Part shown: one piece after another, positions 51,990 through 59,757 of the stretch
Layout of the letters: each line of letters starts with the position of its first letter
Position numbering within the stretch: the first letter of the stretch is position 1
Assembly: GCF_900114635.1 (NCBI RefSeq)
Contig: NZ_FOTQ01000001.1
Span: forward strand, 1,116,001-1,180,000
DNA length: 64,000 nucleotides
Direction of reading: 5' to 3'
DNA from: Shimia aestuarii
Lineage (GTDB): Bacteria > Pseudomonadota > Alphaproteobacteria > Rhodobacterales > Rhodobacteraceae
Program-made: the position numbers and the translations under genes
Notes under the pieces: model-generated
The model's input: the letters and a program-made list of their open reading frames with translations, nothing else
Database searches by the model: none
What the model was told of the DNA's origin: nothing

Positions 51990-52771
51990 CGCCCCTTCCA
52001 GACCGGATCGCGCTTCTCGGCAAAGGCCCGCGCGCCCTCCATCTGGTCTTCGCTGTCATAAAGCACATCAACCGAACGCAACTGCCGCTTGGTGATCCGG
52101 TTCATGGCATCCTGGAACTTTGCGTCTTCGGCATCGCGCACGATCTCCTTGATCGCCGCATAAACCAGCGGCGGCCCGCTCGCCAGAAGCTCGGCCAATT
52201 CCCAGGCTCGCGCCATCAACCTCTCACCCGGCACGATCTCGTTCACAAGCCCCCAGCGATGTGCCTCCTCGGCATCAAACCACCGACCCGTGAGCAAAAG
52301 CTCCATCGCAATGTGATAGGGAATGCGTTTTGGCAGTTTCACGCTCGCTGCATCCGCCACCGTGCCTGACCGGATTTCCGGCAGGGCAAAACTGGCATGA
52401 TCGGCTGCAAGGATGATGTCGCCCGAAATCGCCAGCTCCAGCCCGCCGCCACAGGCAATCCCGTTCACCGCCGAAATCACCGGCTTGTTCATGTCACGCA
52501 GTTCCTGCAACCCACCAAAGCCGCCGACACCATAATCGCCATCCACCGCGTCGCCATCCGCCGCCGCCTTGAGGTCCCAGCCGGGGCAAAAGAACTTGTC
52601 CCCGCCGCCGGTCAGGATCGCAACCCGCAGATCCGGATCATCCCGAAAGTCGCGAAACACCTCGCCCATGACCCGGCTCGTGATCAGATCAATCGCATTG
52701 GCCTTGGGCCGGTCCAACGTCACTTCCAGAATGGCACCTTCGCGCCTCGTTTTGACCGGCGTCTCGCTCAT
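51986..52771 (-). CDS. caiD: Enoyl-CoA hydratase family, carnitinyl-CoA dehydratase-like (CaiD)
   Basis: Crotonase-fold hydratase of 261 residues. It resembles CaiD, which interconverts crotonobetainyl-CoA and carnitinyl-CoA, closely in recognisable stretches: ILEVTLDRPKANAID near 14-28, FRDDPDLRVAILTGGGDKFF, PGWDLKAAADG near 63-73, and the C-terminal SEDQMEGARAFAEKRDPVWKGR. The two catalytic glutamates are present in GGGLELA and FALPE. Its ATG overlaps the stop of the acyl-CoA ligase gene. The operon also has an acyl-CoA dehydrogenase, so carnitine or gamma-butyrobetaine is the likely substrate, though another hydratase specificity is possible. Confidence 0.85.
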   Translation of the reverse strand: MSETPVKTRREGAILEVTLDRPKANAIDLITSRVMGEVFRDFRDDPDLRVAILTGGGDKFFCPGWDLKAAADGDAVDGDYGVGGFGGLQELRDMNKPVISAVNGIACGGGLELAISGDIILAADHASFALPEIRSGTVADAASVKLPKRIPYHIAMELLLTGRWFDAEEAHRWGLVNEIVPGERLMARAWELAELLASGPPLVYAAIKEIVRDAEDAKFQDAMNRITKRQLRSVDVLYDSEDQMEGARAFAEKRDPVWKGR

Positions 52772-54789
52772 GGCTCTCCCTTTCGTATCAATGCATCCAC
52801 CGCCACCGCGCGCGTCGGCGTCGCAATAAGCGGGTTCACTTCAACCTCGCCAAGCGTCTCCGCATTGGCAAGGACATAGTTCTGCAACCCTTCGACGGCG
52901 TCCAAAATGGCCTCGATATTGGCCGCGGGCGCCCCTCGGTACCCATGGAGCAACTTCGCCGTTTTGAGCTGGAACAAAGCCTGTTTCAGCGTTTCGCGAC
53001 TCGACGGCACAAGCACCGACACACTGTCCTGCAAGACCTCGGTCAGCACGCCGCCCGCTGCAAGCGTCAGCACAAACCCATGCGCAACGTCGCGGGTCAC
53101 ACCAACCAACAGCTCGGCAACGACCCCGTCGATCATCTCTTCCACAAGAAAACGCGCGCTGGGCATATCCTGCGCCGCCGCCTCGAGCTCCCCAGCCGAC
53201 AGGCCCAGCCGCACCGCCCCCGCCTCGCTCTTATGCGCAAGCCCCATGCCCTTGAGCACAAGCGGCGGCGCCAAACCTTTGGCAGCCCCGGACAAGGCAT
53301 CAATCGAATTCGCCACGCCCCGCCGGGGCATGTCCATGCCAAACGCCGCAAGCTCGGCCTTCGCCTCATCCTCGCTCAGCAAAACATCAGCGTTGCGCCG
53401 CCCCGGCAAGGCCAGCGGCAAGTCTTCCGACGCCCCAACCCGCGCCGCCGCGGCCACGGCCTCAACCGCCTCGCGCAGCCCGTAAAGCGGCACCACACCA
53501 GCGGCACTCAGCTCTTTGGCAACATCCTGTGGCATCAACTCGGGCAGGCTCGCCACCACCGCCATCGGGCGCCCCGTCAACCGATGTGCCCGGATCGCGG
53601 CCTCGGTGGCGCAATCCCAATCCTTCCGGTTCTCGTGCGGGTAATCGACGATGGAAAAGGTCAGGGCAATCTCGGGGGCCATCATCCCGGCCCAGGCCCG
53701 CGCCATCGCATCCGCATCGCGCCAGATATACGTGTGGTAGTCCAGCGGATTGGCCAACGCCACCATCGGTCCCAGAACCTTCGCCATCTCGTCCTTCTGC
53801 GCGGCCAGCAACGGCGGAAACGCCAACCCGGCCCGCAGCCCCAGATCGGCCATGAGGCTGGCCTCGCCCCCCGAACAACTGATCGACGCCACCGCGGGCG
53901 ACGCCAAAGGACCCACCATGTGCAACAGCTTCAATGTCTCAAGAAACACCGCCGGGTCATGCACACGCGTGAACCCCAACCGCGCAATCAGCGCCTCCGC
54001 CCCCGCATCACTTCCGGCAAGAGACGCAGTGTGCGACACCGTCGCCGCCTGTGCCTGCTCCGACGCCCCGACTTTCAGCACCACCACCGGCACCCTCCGC
54101 GCATGCGCGGCCTTTGCCAGCGCCTCCCAGTCGCGCAGGTCGCTGAACCCCTCGACATGCAGGCCAAGAACACTTACCCGCGCGTCTTCCAGCAACGCCC
54201 GCGCCATGGCCGCCTGGCTCAACTGCGCCATGTTTCCACAGGTTGTGACATAGGCAATCGGCACACTGCGTCGCTGGTTGGTCAGGTTAATCGCAATATT
54301 TGAGCTCTGGGTCAGAATCGCCACCCCGCGCTCAACCGGAGCGCACCCATGTTGGTCCGGCCAGATCGCGACACCATCCACAGCATTCACCAACCCGTAA
54401 CAATTCGGCCCGAGAATCGGCATATCGCCCGCCGCTGCGATCAACGCGGCCTGCAGGTCCGCACCCTCGGCATCCTCCGCGTGCGCCTCTGCAAAGCCCG
54501 AAGCAAAACACACCGCCCCGCCAGCACCCATGCCCGACAGCACCGCAACCGCTTCAATCGTCGCCCTGCGGTTGATGCCAACAAACGCCGCATCCGGGAC
54601 GCCGGGCAAATCCTCCAGCCGCGCATAGGCCGCGCGCCCGCCAACCACCTGCGCCTTCGGGTGAACCGGCCAGATCGCTCCGTCAAAACCAAAGCGCGCC
54701 AGCTGCCGCACCACTTCGGCGCACCACGCCCCGCCCCCGATCACGGCCACACTCCTAGGCCGTATCAGCCTCGAAAGGTCACGCGACAT
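52768..54789 (-). CDS. ADP-forming acyl-CoA ligase (acetate-CoA ligase family), fused subunits
   Basis: A 673-residue NDP-forming ligase that makes an acyl-CoA with ATP through a phosphohistidine relay. The CoA-binding domain starts LIRPRSVAVIGGG; the succinyl-CoA-ligase-like domains follow, and the ATP-grasp part is C-terminal. Both relay histidines are conserved: His253 in SHTASLAG and His519 in HKSEAGAV. The ATG at 54789 is followed by the domain directly; eight upstream residues are optional. It overlaps caiD by four bases and probably activates the substrate of this cluster, replacing the CaiB/CaiC type of activation. The substrate is inferred from context. Confidence 0.92.
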   Translation of the reverse strand: MSRDLSRLIRPRSVAVIGGGAWCAEVVRQLARFGFDGAIWPVHPKAQVVGGRAAYARLEDLPGVPDAAFVGINRRATIEAVAVLSGMGAGGAVCFASGFAEAHAEDAEGADLQAALIAAAGDMPILGPNCYGLVNAVDGVAIWPDQHGCAPVERGVAILTQSSNIAINLTNQRRSVPIAYVTTCGNMAQLSQAAMARALLEDARVSVLGLHVEGFSDLRDWEALAKAAHARRVPVVVLKVGASEQAQAATVSHTASLAGSDAGAEALIARLGFTRVHDPAVFLETLKLLHMVGPLASPAVASISCSGGEASLMADLGLRAGLAFPPLLAAQKDEMAKVLGPMVALANPLDYHTYIWRDADAMARAWAGMMAPEIALTFSIVDYPHENRKDWDCATEAAIRAHRLTGRPMAVVASLPELMPQDVAKELSAAGVVPLYGLREAVEAVAAAARVGASEDLPLALPGRRNADVLLSEDEAKAELAAFGMDMPRRGVANSIDALSGAAKGLAPPLVLKGMGLAHKSEAGAVRLGLSAGELEAAAQDMPSARFLVEEMIDGVVAELLVGVTRDVAHGFVLTLAAGGVLTEVLQDSVSVLVPSSRETLKQALFQLKTAKLLHGYRGAPAANIEAILDAVEGLQNYVLANAETLGEVEVNPLIATPTRAVAVDALIRKGEP

Positions 54790-54819
54790 CGTCTGCTCCT
54801 GCGCGTACCGCAAGGACAG

Positions 54820-54860
54820 AAGCCTCCGGCGGGGATATTTGGGGCAAAAGGAAGAAACGG
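54820..54860 (-). repeat. Dispersed G/C-rich intergenic repeat, copy C
   Basis: On the minus strand: TTTCTTCCTTTTGCCCCAAA then TATCCCCGCCGG. A truncated copy without the terminal hairpin, just upstream of the ADP-forming ligase gene and inverted relative to copy D. Confidence 0.6.
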
Positions 54861-54975
54861 ACTATTAACCTTGCCGTTGCAAGCTGTGGGCGCGGCACAG
54901 GCTGGGAAGCCGATGACCGTGCAATCGGAAGACCCTCGTGTTTTCTTGGGAGGTGTCTGTTCGGGCGCCTCCCAC

Positions 54976-55029
54976 TCTCCTTCCTTTTGCCGGAAATATC
55001 CCGGGGGTGTGGGGGCTGGCCCCCACGGG
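54976..55029 (+). repeat. Dispersed G/C-rich intergenic repeat, copy D
   Basis: CTCCTTCCTTTTGCCGGAAA then TATCCCGGGGG and a GGGGGCTGGCCCCC-type hairpin, 31 bases from the end of the acyl-CoA dehydrogenase gene. Confidence 0.68.
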
Positions 55030-55059
55030 CAAGTGCGTTCGAAGGACATGTCACCATCG

Positions 55060-56223
55060 TCATGCCCCCAATGGCCGCAAAAGGTCGCGGCTGATGATGT
55101 GGCGCTGGATCTCGCTGGTTCCATCCCAGATTCGCTCCACCCGCGCATCTCGCCAGAACCGCTCCAACGGATAGTCATCCATCAAACCCATCCCACCGTG
55201 GACCTGGATCGCGGCGTCCGTCACCCGCGCCAGCATTTCCGAGGCATAAAGCTTTGCTGAGGCGATCTCGCGGTTCGACGGCAATCCCTTGTCGAGCCGA
55301 TCCGCTGCCGCCAGCGTCAAAAGGTCGGCCGCGTCGATCTCGGTGATCATGTCCGCAATCTGAAACCCGACGCCCTGAAACTTGCCGATCGGTTGGCCAA
55401 ACTGCTCCCGCTGCGCCGCGTAATCCAAGGCAAAGTCAAACGCCCGCCTCGCGCGCCCCACGCAAAAAGCCGCCACCGTCAGGCGGGTCGCATAGAGCCA
55501 TTCATTCATCACCGCGAACCCGCCATCCACTTCGCCCAGAACCTGTGCATCCGGCAGGCGGCAGTCATCAAACTCAAGCACCATGTTCTTGTAGCCGCGG
55601 TGACTGACGGACTTGTATCCGTCACGAATGGTGAACCCCGGCGTGCCGCGATCGACAAGAAAGGTCGTGATCCGCTTTTTCGGCCCCTTGGGCGTCATGT
55701 CTTCCCCGGTGGCGACAAAGACGATCACGAAATCCGCGTGCTCCGCGCCCGAGATGAAGTGCTTGGTGCCGTTGAGCACCCAATCGCCCCCATCCCGCAC
55801 CGCCGAACATTTCATTCCCCGCACATCCGACCCGGCCCCCGGCTCGGTCATGGCCAGCGCGTCCATCCGCTCGCCGCGCACTGCCGGAAACAGATAGCGC
55901 TCTTTCTGTTCGCCCTCGCAGGCCATCAGGATGTTTTGCGGTCGCCCAAAGAAATGGGTAAGCGCCATCGAACCGCGCCCCAATTCCCGCTCCACAAGCG
56001 CAAACTCAAGGTGGCTCAACCCCGCGCCCCCGACCTCCTCGGGAAAGTTGCAGGCGTAAAACCCCAACTCGATGGTTTTCTGCTTGATCCGCTGGGCGAT
56101 CTCTTCGGGCACCTCGCCGCTGCGCTCGACCATGTCCTCATGCGGATAGATCTCGTTTTCCACGAAACTGCGCACGGTGGAGACGATCATCTCCTGCTCT
56201 TCATTCAACCCGAACTGCATCAC
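55060..56223 (-). CDS. Acyl-CoA dehydrogenase with Asp at the usual catalytic Glu position
   Basis: FAD enzyme of 387 residues that oxidises an acyl-CoA to the enoyl-CoA. The family is clear from ALAMTEPGAGSDVRGM near 122-137, GTKHFISGAEHADF, FGQPIGKFQGVGFQIADM near 275-292 and the C-terminal GGMGLMDDYPLERFWRDARV. The block that normally reads YEGTxEIQ, where Glu is the catalytic base, reads WDGTSEIQ, so the base would be Asp or lie elsewhere. First gene of the minus-strand cluster with the ligase and CaiD-like genes, divergent from a GATase1/AraC activator. Probably acts on gamma-butyrobetainyl-CoA or a similar thioester. Confidence 0.92.
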   Translation of the reverse strand: MMQFGLNEEQEMIVSTVRSFVENEIYPHEDMVERSGEVPEEIAQRIKQKTIELGFYACNFPEEVGGAGLSHLEFALVERELGRGSMALTHFFGRPQNILMACEGEQKERYLFPAVRGERMDALAMTEPGAGSDVRGMKCSAVRDGGDWVLNGTKHFISGAEHADFVIVFVATGEDMTPKGPKKRITTFLVDRGTPGFTIRDGYKSVSHRGYKNMVLEFDDCRLPDAQVLGEVDGGFAVMNEWLYATRLTVAAFCVGRARRAFDFALDYAAQREQFGQPIGKFQGVGFQIADMITEIDAADLLTLAAADRLDKGLPSNREIASAKLYASEMLARVTDAAIQVHGGMGLMDDYPLERFWRDARVERIWDGTSEIQRHIISRDLLRPLGA

Positions 56224-56294
56224 GGCTCTCCCTTTGGAATGGACCCATGGAAATGCGCTTGCGCCAGCTGATCATGCAGAATTAGTGTTTCACC

Positions 56295-57233
56295 ATGCCA
56301 GTTTGGGAAAAAACACATGCCGCGCCGCAGAAGATCGGAGTTCTCCTGTTTCAGGGCTTCTCCAACCATTGTCTCGCCAATGCGGTGGAACCCATGCGCG
56401 CCGCCAACATGCTGTCGGGTCAACAACTTTACGACTGGACCTTTCTTTCCCTCGATGTCCAGCCCGTTGAAAGCTCAAGCGGTCTCCCGGTCACACCGCA
56501 CAACCGCCTGAACGCGGCGTCAGGGGACATGTTGATGGTGATGCCCTCCTATGGCTTTCACGGCCACGACGGATGGTCCACCCAGGCCGCCCTGCGCGCA
56601 GCCGCCCGGCGGTTCTCAACCCTCACCGCCCTTGATACGGGCAGTTGGCTTCTGGCCCGCGCCGGGCTGCTCGACGGGTACAAGGCTACGATCCACTGGG
56701 AAGAACTCACCCCCTTTGCCGAACGGTTCCCCGAGGTCGAAGTGCTGCGCGAACGCTTCGTGATCGACCGGGACCGCATCACCTGTTCCGGGGCGATGGC
56801 CGCCTTTGACCTCGTGCTGCATCTCATCGGGCGCGACCACGGTCAGGCGCTCGCCCTCGAAGTGGCGCAGCTTTTCATGACCCGCGACTCGGCGCGCTCA
56901 CATGGCGGCAGCGTCCCGGCCAGCCGGATCGTCAACCGCGCGCTGGCGCTGATGCAGGAAACACTGGAAGACCCCCTGCCCATCCCAACCCTCGCCCGCC
57001 GCGCCGGGGCCACACAGAAGACCCTCGAAACCCGGATGCGGGCCGAACTTGGCGCGCCGCCAGCCACGGTTTATCAACGCATGCGCCTGACGCTGGCCCG
57101 CAAACTGGTGGTGGATACCGATCTTGCCGTTTCCGAGATCGCGGTGCGCTGTGGTTACGCCAACCCGGCCGCAATGACCCGCGCCTTTCGCGCCACCTTT
57201 GCCACAACACCCCGCGCCCTCAGACAGGGCTAA
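56295..57233 (+). CDS. GATase1-like AraC-family transcriptional activator
   Basis: A 312-residue regulator: N-terminal DJ-1/PfpI-like domain (about 12-180) with IGVLLFQGFSNHCLANAVEP and a C-terminal AraC domain (about 210-310) with two HTH units, TLARRAGATQKTLETRMRAELG and VSEIAVRCGYANPAAMTRAFRATF read separately. This architecture is shared by CdhR and GbdR, activators of carnitine and betaine catabolism in Pseudomonas. It is divergent from the acyl-CoA dehydrogenase gene with 71 bases between, so it probably controls that operon. The final bases overlap the end of the convergent desaturase-family gene by four. Confidence 0.92.
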   Translation: MPVWEKTHAAPQKIGVLLFQGFSNHCLANAVEPMRAANMLSGQQLYDWTFLSLDVQPVESSSGLPVTPHNRLNAASGDMLMVMPSYGFHGHDGWSTQAALRAAARRFSTLTALDTGSWLLARAGLLDGYKATIHWEELTPFAERFPEVEVLRERFVIDRDRITCSGAMAAFDLVLHLIGRDHGQALALEVAQLFMTRDSARSHGGSVPASRIVNRALALMQETLEDPLPIPTLARRAGATQKTLETRMRAELGAPPATVYQRMRLTLARKLVVDTDLAVSEIAVRCGYANPAAMTRAFRATFATTPRALRQG

Positions 57234-58225
57234 CGTGTATACATCTGCTTCTTATGCGCCCGCGTCCGCTCGGTCCCTGCTGCCGATCCGTCGTGAAACG
57301 TGCCGAACCACTTGTCGAACGGGATTTCCGAGGTGCCATAATTGCACTCGAAATAGCGGTGATGCAGTTGGTGAAAGAAATCCCCCGACTTGGCAATCTC
57401 GCTGTCCTTGGCAATCAACTTCTCAAACCCGCAATGCGAAAACACCGGGCTCAGCTGCTGAAAATAGACATGAAACATCAGATGCAGCGGATTCGACGGC
57501 ACCACCAGATGCACGAAGTAGGTCGTGAAGTAGAACATGTTCTCGTACCAGTGGTTCGAGATGCCCGACCATGGCCCGACATTCACGTTGCGATGGTGCA
57601 CCGCATGCACATGGCGATAGAGCTTGGGATGATGCTCGAGCCGATGCACCCAGTAGAAATGCAGCCCCGACCACATGGGAATCAACGCCATCCAGATCAG
57701 GAAAAACACCGGCGCATCGCCAAAAGTGATCACAGGCACCCAGCCATTGGCCATGATCCAGAAGATCAGCCATTGGTAGACCGTCGCCACCGTCATCGCG
57801 CTGCCCAACGTCCACCAGATATTGTCGAGCACCTGATTATCAAAGGTAAAGACGCCGTTCTTGCGCGTGAGATCGCGCTTGTCGAATTTCTTCTGCATCC
57901 CCTGCCCCTTGCGCATGTAGAGCCACCAATGCAGCCCCCCTGCAACAAGGGTTTGCGGGATCACATTCAACAGCCAGACGCGCAGCATCCAACCCGCCTG
58001 AAAGGTCTTCATACTCTCCAGCGGCGGCAGGAACACGGCCCACACGACCAAGGCAAAGGCCAAAGGAACGGTTACGGCGGTTATCATCAACCAAGCGCCG
58101 CGATACCAGTCCCAGACCGCGCGCAACCGGATCGGCCACTGGAACAGGGGGTTGAGCCGCACCGGATGCGGCGGGCGATAATGCCAGCGCGCCGCCTCGT
58201 CATCAGTTGCAAAATCGCCGGACAT
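57230..58225 (-). CDS. Sterol desaturase/fatty acid hydroxylase family membrane protein
   Basis: A 331-residue di-iron membrane protein. The histidine boxes are HRLEHH near residue 195, HAVHHRN near 208, and HQLHHRYFE near 293, the order of the fatty acid hydroxylase superfamily; hydrophobic stretches at about 45-70, 85-105, 145-165 and 175-190 anchor it. It uses O2 to hydroxylate or desaturate a lipid, carotenoid or sterol-type chain. The start MSGDFATDD at 58225 is chosen; the longer form adds five residues. It lies 22 bases after the class II aldolase gene on the same strand and is probably co-transcribed. Substrate unknown. Confidence 0.93.
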   Translation of the reverse strand: MSGDFATDDEAARWHYRPPHPVRLNPLFQWPIRLRAVWDWYRGAWLMITAVTVPLAFALVVWAVFLPPLESMKTFQAGWMLRVWLLNVIPQTLVAGGLHWWLYMRKGQGMQKKFDKRDLTRKNGVFTFDNQVLDNIWWTLGSAMTVATVYQWLIFWIMANGWVPVITFGDAPVFFLIWMALIPMWSGLHFYWVHRLEHHPKLYRHVHAVHHRNVNVGPWSGISNHWYENMFYFTTYFVHLVVPSNPLHLMFHVYFQQLSPVFSHCGFEKLIAKDSEIAKSGDFFHQLHHRYFECNYGTSEIPFDKWFGTFHDGSAAGTERTRAHKKQMYTR

Positions 58226-58247
58226 GACAGCCCTCCCCAAAATGCGC

Positions 58248-59003
58248 CTAGCTGGCGTAATCGGACCCTTCGCTGTCCAAAATCGCCTTCAACTCGGCCA
58301 GATGGCGCACATCCTGCTCAGGGTACTCTTCCAGCTCCCGCGCCGTCTTCTCGGCCACCTCATCCGACAACACCCTGAGAGGCATCCCCGTCTGCAAGGC
58401 GCGGATATAGGTCTCAGCCGCTCGTTCGAAATAATAAAGCCGGTTGAACGTGTCCGCGACACTGCCCCCGATCACCATCACACCATGGTTGCCCATGATC
58501 ATCGTTTTGACCTTGGGGTCGGTCAAAAGCGCGGCACAGCGCTCTCCCTCATCCTCAAACGCCAACCCGCCATAGCCCTCGTCGATCACGTAGCGATTGA
58601 AGAACGTGGCACAGTTCTGGTCGATCGGTGGCAGGCGGCTGTCAGCCAGCGACGCCAGCACCGTGGCAAAGATCGAATGTACATGCATGGCGCAACGCGC
58701 ATGTGGGCAATGCCGGTGAATACCGCCATGCAGCCCCCAGGCCGTCGGGTCGGGCGCATCCGGTCCTTCAAGCGTCTCGGGATCATTGGCATCCACCAGG
58801 ATCAGCTCACTCGCCCGCACGCGGGAGAAATGTACCTGGTTCGGGTTCATCAGAAATTTGGTGCCATCCTCGTTCACCGAAAGGCTGAAATGGTTGGCCA
58901 CACCTTCATGCATGTTGAGCCGCGCCGTCCAACGGAACGCGGCCGCCATATCCACGCGCTCCTGCCAGAATTCCATGTTGGGGCGCAGTTCAGTCACGCT
59001 CAT
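58248..59003 (-). CDS. Class II aldolase/adducin family protein
   Basis: A 251-residue zinc-dependent aldolase-type protein. The fold is recognised by LNMHEGVANHFSLSVNEDGTKFLMNP seen across residues about 29-54, the zinc site CAMHVHSIFATVLAS near 103-117 with the paired histidines, the conserved glutamate-bearing FEDEGERC, and MIMGNHGVMVIG near 168-179 with the third histidine. Related proteins cleave fuculose- or ribulose-phosphates or act as demethylases. GGGAGAACGAGAG precedes the ATG. Operon partner of the desaturase-family gene. Substrate not evident. Confidence 0.92.
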   Translation of the reverse strand: MSVTELRPNMEFWQERVDMAAAFRWTARLNMHEGVANHFSLSVNEDGTKFLMNPNQVHFSRVRASELILVDANDPETLEGPDAPDPTAWGLHGGIHRHCPHARCAMHVHSIFATVLASLADSRLPPIDQNCATFFNRYVIDEGYGGLAFEDEGERCAALLTDPKVKTMIMGNHGVMVIGGSVADTFNRLYYFERAAETYIRALQTGMPLRVLSDEVAEKTARELEEYPEQDVRHLAELKAILDSEGSDYAS

Positions 59004-59084
59004 CTCTCGTTCTCCCGATATCGTTTCAGCCACCCTGCCCCGGGCCAAGCCGACCTCGCTATCTCAAAAACGACACCTGCATTA

Positions 59085-59161
59085 AGTAGGGCTCCCGCCA
59101 TCTTCGGTGCCTGTCGGCACCTGCCAGATGTTGGGCATGGCTCAGCAAGCTGAGCCTTTTT
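59085..59161 (+). ncRNA. Candidate intergenic small RNA ending at a strong terminator
   Basis: On the plus strand, between two minus-strand genes, an extended stem (CATCT / AGATG outside, GGTGCC / GGCACC inside with loop TGTC, 59099-59130) is followed by a perfect intrinsic terminator at 59139-59161. No plus-strand gene ends here. The 5' end is estimated; no convincing promoter was found. Confidence 0.4.
59139..59161 (+). terminator. Orphan plus-strand rho-independent terminator
   Basis: Seven-base perfect stem GGCTCAG / CTGAGCC around CAAG, followed by five T. The nearest plus-strand coding gene ends 1.9 kb upstream, with two minus-strand genes between. Confidence 0.8.
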
Positions 59162-59203
59162 GGGACGGCGCCCCGGGATAGGGTCACGAGAAGGAAGCCC
59201 AAA

Positions 59204-59280
59204 CTCCCGACATCTTTCTTTTTCCGGAAATACCCCGGGGGAGTCGCAGCTTGCTGCGGCGGGGGCAGCGCCCCCATTTG
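59204..59280 (+). repeat. Dispersed G/C-rich intergenic repeat, copy E
   Basis: CTTTCTTTTTCCGGAAATAC followed by CCCGGGGG, a GCAGCTTGCTGC hairpin and GGGGGCAGCGCCCCC. The most complete copy, ending at the stop codon of the VOC gene. Confidence 0.72.
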
Positions 59281-59727
59281 TCACAGCGGCCGGCTGGGCA
59301 CCCACGCATATCCGTTTCCACAAAGCAGGTAACACTCCCGCAGCCCGTGCGGCTTGTCGCTCGGCGCCTGCAAAAGATGCATCCCCACCGACACGCCTTT
59401 TTCAGCCGCTTCATCGGGGTCCGTGTCATAAAGGCGGATCTCGATCCCCGCCCCACGTGCCCCGGCTTCGGGCAACAGTCCCAAAAGCGGGTTGGAATGA
59501 TAGGTGCCGTCACTGTGCAGCTGGAAGACCTGCGCGCCATAGGTGACAATCGCGAAATCCGCCGTCACCTGATGCGTCTTCATCACAAAAACACGCTCCA
59601 GTACATCACACAGCGCCTTCACGTCCCGCACCAGAAGATTAAGCCCGATCCCCCTCAGGGAGGCTCCGAATTCCCCGGCCCCGACGGTTTCAAAATCCAC
59701 CTGAAACACCTTTCGCAAAAGCTTCAT
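59281..59727 (-). CDS. VOC-superfamily (glyoxalase/bleomycin-resistance-like) protein
   Basis: A 148-residue protein with the paired beta-alpha-beta-beta-beta fold of the VOC group. Key parts are LNLLVRDVKALCDVLERVF near 29-47, VFQLHSDGTYHSNPL near 66-80 with possible metal histidines, GIEIRLYDTDPDEAAEKG near 93-110 and GLRECYLLCGNGYAW at the end. ATG at 59727 is preferred over a TTG nine bases upstream. It is divergent from the adenine deaminase gene by 30 bases. A dispersed repeat abuts its stop codon. Reaction unknown. Confidence 0.87.
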   Translation of the reverse strand: MKLLRKVFQVDFETVGAGEFGASLRGIGLNLLVRDVKALCDVLERVFVMKTHQVTADFAIVTYGAQVFQLHSDGTYHSNPLLGLLPEAGARGAGIEIRLYDTDPDEAAEKGVSVGMHLLQAPSDKPHGLRECYLLCGNGYAWVPSRPL

Positions 59728-59757
59728 GATGGACAACCTTGAACACCCCCCACACTC

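Noticed and set aside
54861-54975. Small gene between the two inverted repeats
   Set aside because: No open frame with a start and ribosome site; treated as spacer.
59085-59161. Signal recognition particle RNA or tmRNA
   Set aside because: The conserved GGAAGCAG-type loop of SRP RNA and a tmRNA tag frame are absent.
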